Shown: in pieces, positions 5,791 through 6,562 of the stretch | How positions within the stretch are numbered: position 1 is the stretch's first letter | Layout of the letters: each line of letters begins with the position of its first letter | From: JAKEGK01 sp050116575 | Lineage (GTDB): Bacteria > Pseudomonadota > Gammaproteobacteria > SZUA-152 | NCBI GenBank assembly: GCA_050116575.1 | Contig: JASFOJ010000221.1 | Location: forward strand, 1-6,562 | Reading direction: 5' to 3' | DNA length: 6,562 bases | Program-made: the position numbers and the translations under genes | Notes under the pieces: generated by a model | Told to the model about the DNA's origin: nothing | Seen by the model: only the letters and a program-made list of their open reading frames with translations | Databases searched by the model: none

Positions 5791-6562
5791 GTGAATTGGG
5801 ACGATCTAAGGCTTTTTCTGGCGGTAGCACGGACTGGGTCTATTAGCGGCGCCGCCAAACAACTCGATGTGCAGCATTCCACGGTGTCCCGGCGGATGCG
5901 CACCCTCGAGGAAAACCTGGGCGTGCGCCTGCTGGAACGAAAAAAAAGTGGCTACGAGCTGACACCGGAAGGGGAAAATCTAAAACATGCGGCAAGCCGC
6001 ATGGAGAACGAGGTGCTCGAAGTGGATAGCCTGCTACTGGGCAAAGACACCACTTTGAAAGGAACCTTGCGCGTGACGGCGATTAACAATATGGCGACTT
6101 CTATCCTGATGCCCATGTTTGCCAGTTTTAGTCATCAATATCCTGATGTAGATTTACATATCATGGTGTCTAACGATGATGTCAGTTTGCCGGAACGCGA
6201 AGCAGATGTTGCCATCCGGCTCACCAACACGCCAACGGATACCTTGGTTGGTAAGCAGGTAACCACGGTTGCCACCACTATTTATGGTGGTCTTGACTAT
6301 ATTTCACAATTGCGTGAACAAGGTGGAGAACCGCGCTGGCTGGGCGCGGAATGTTGTAATTTCCATCGTAGCTGGACGAAAAAGCATTGCGGCCACCAGG
6401 GGCATAATTTCAGTGTGGATGATACCTTGCTGACCCAGGCGGCACTCCGGGAAAATCTGGGGGTCGCCTTCCTGCCCTGTTTTATGGGTGATGCTGATCC
6501 GGCGTTATTGCGTTATTGTCATCCTGATCTGGAACTGAATCTTGGTCTGTGGATATTGTTCC
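5791..6562 (+). CDS. LysR-family transcriptional regulator (3' end outside window)
   Basis: A frame open from GTG 5791 to the right edge gives 257 residues; LysR proteins are usually about 290-310, so some 35-50 residues are missing. The winged helix-turn-helix occupies about residues 2-60: NWDDLRLFLAVARTGSISGAA, then the recognition helix around QHSTVSRRMRTLE, then LGVRLLERKKSGYELTPEG. A linker helix (61-90) leads to the effector-binding domain starting at LKGTLRVTA (89-97), with the family-typical segments ADVAIRL (138-144) and LGVAFLPCFMGDADPALL (223-240). The divergent arrangement with the methyltransferase, the shared promoter zone and the dyad 5751-5766 suggest that it controls that gene and itself. 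Residues 188-205 are unusually rich in Cys and His (C188, C189, H192, H199, C200, H202, H205). The effector is unknown. The family call is secure; the target is inferred. Confidence 0.93.
   Translation, partial: MNWDDLRLFLAVARTGSISGAAKQLDVQHSTVSRRMRTLEENLGVRLLERKKSGYELTPEGENLKHAASRMENEVLEVDSLLLGKDTTLKGTLRVTAINNMATSILMPMFASFSHQYPDVDLHIMVSNDDVSLPEREADVAIRLTNTPTDTLVGKQVTTVATTIYGGLDYISQLREQGGEPRWLGAECCNFHRSWTKKHCGHQGHNFSVDDTLLTQAALRENLGVAFLPCFMGDADPALLRYCHPDLELNLGLWILF

Noticed and set aside
5661..5903. An 81-codon N-terminal extension of the methyltransferase, with a hydrophobic stretch that looks like a membrane segment.
   Set aside because: It would run antisense through the divergent promoter and the first 113 bases of lysR, and a well-spaced AAGGAG supports the ATG at 5658-5660 instead.

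Overview
The window reads as a piece of an ordinary Gram-negative, probably gammaproteobacterial, chromosome. This is inferred from the kinds of protein present (a stand-alone PDC/Cache sensor protein of a type I associate with Pseudomonas-like gammaproteobacteria, a K+-independent membrane pyrophosphatase, and a LysR regulator with a divergent target gene), from moderate G+C, and from classical Shine-Dalgarno sites. I see no rRNA, tRNA, CRISPR array, insertion sequence or phage gene. I do not see a convincing undescribed multi-gene system. The less ordinary elements are a small unrecognised acidic protein behind hppA, a long AT-rich gap before hppA, a perfect 14-bp hairpin between convergent genes, and a compact divergent promoter with a candidate operator.

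Layout, left to right. Positions 1-120 hold the last 39 codons of a rhodanese-like protein on the + strand. It converges on a minus-strand gene (389-1336) for a cytoplasmic PDC/Cache sensor-like protein with no membrane segment and no recognisable output domain. The 268 bases between them hold a possible terminator hairpin and a 16-bp perfect palindrome. Next comes an 852-base gap (1337-2188), AT-rich towards its right end, with several dyads, weak promoter-like boxes and at most one doubtful 50-aa frame. Then comes hppA (2189-4213, +), a complete 674-aa proton-pumping pyrophosphatase carrying the Lys/Thr pair of the K+-independent class. A 75-aa acidic protein (4290-4517, +) follows 76 bases later behind a very strong ribosome binding site, so the two may be co-transcribed.

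The hppA unit converges on a minus-strand class I SAM-dependent methyltransferase (4800-5660). A perfect 14-bp stem with a 5-base loop lies between them. The methyltransferase is divergent from a LysR-family regulator (5791 to beyond the right edge). The 130 bases between these two carry face-to-face promoter-like boxes sharing their -35 region and an inverted repeat (TGTGCA-N4-TGCACA). That repeat sits about 64 bases upstream of the predicted methyltransferase start and over the predicted lysR start, which is the classical geometry for activation of the target and autorepression by a LysR protein.

Functionally the window is a set of independent units: sulfur or redox chemistry (rhodanese), sensing (PDC), energy conservation (hppA plus the small gene), and a regulator-target pair (LysR/methyltransferase). 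Nothing in the sequence ties these units into one pathway.
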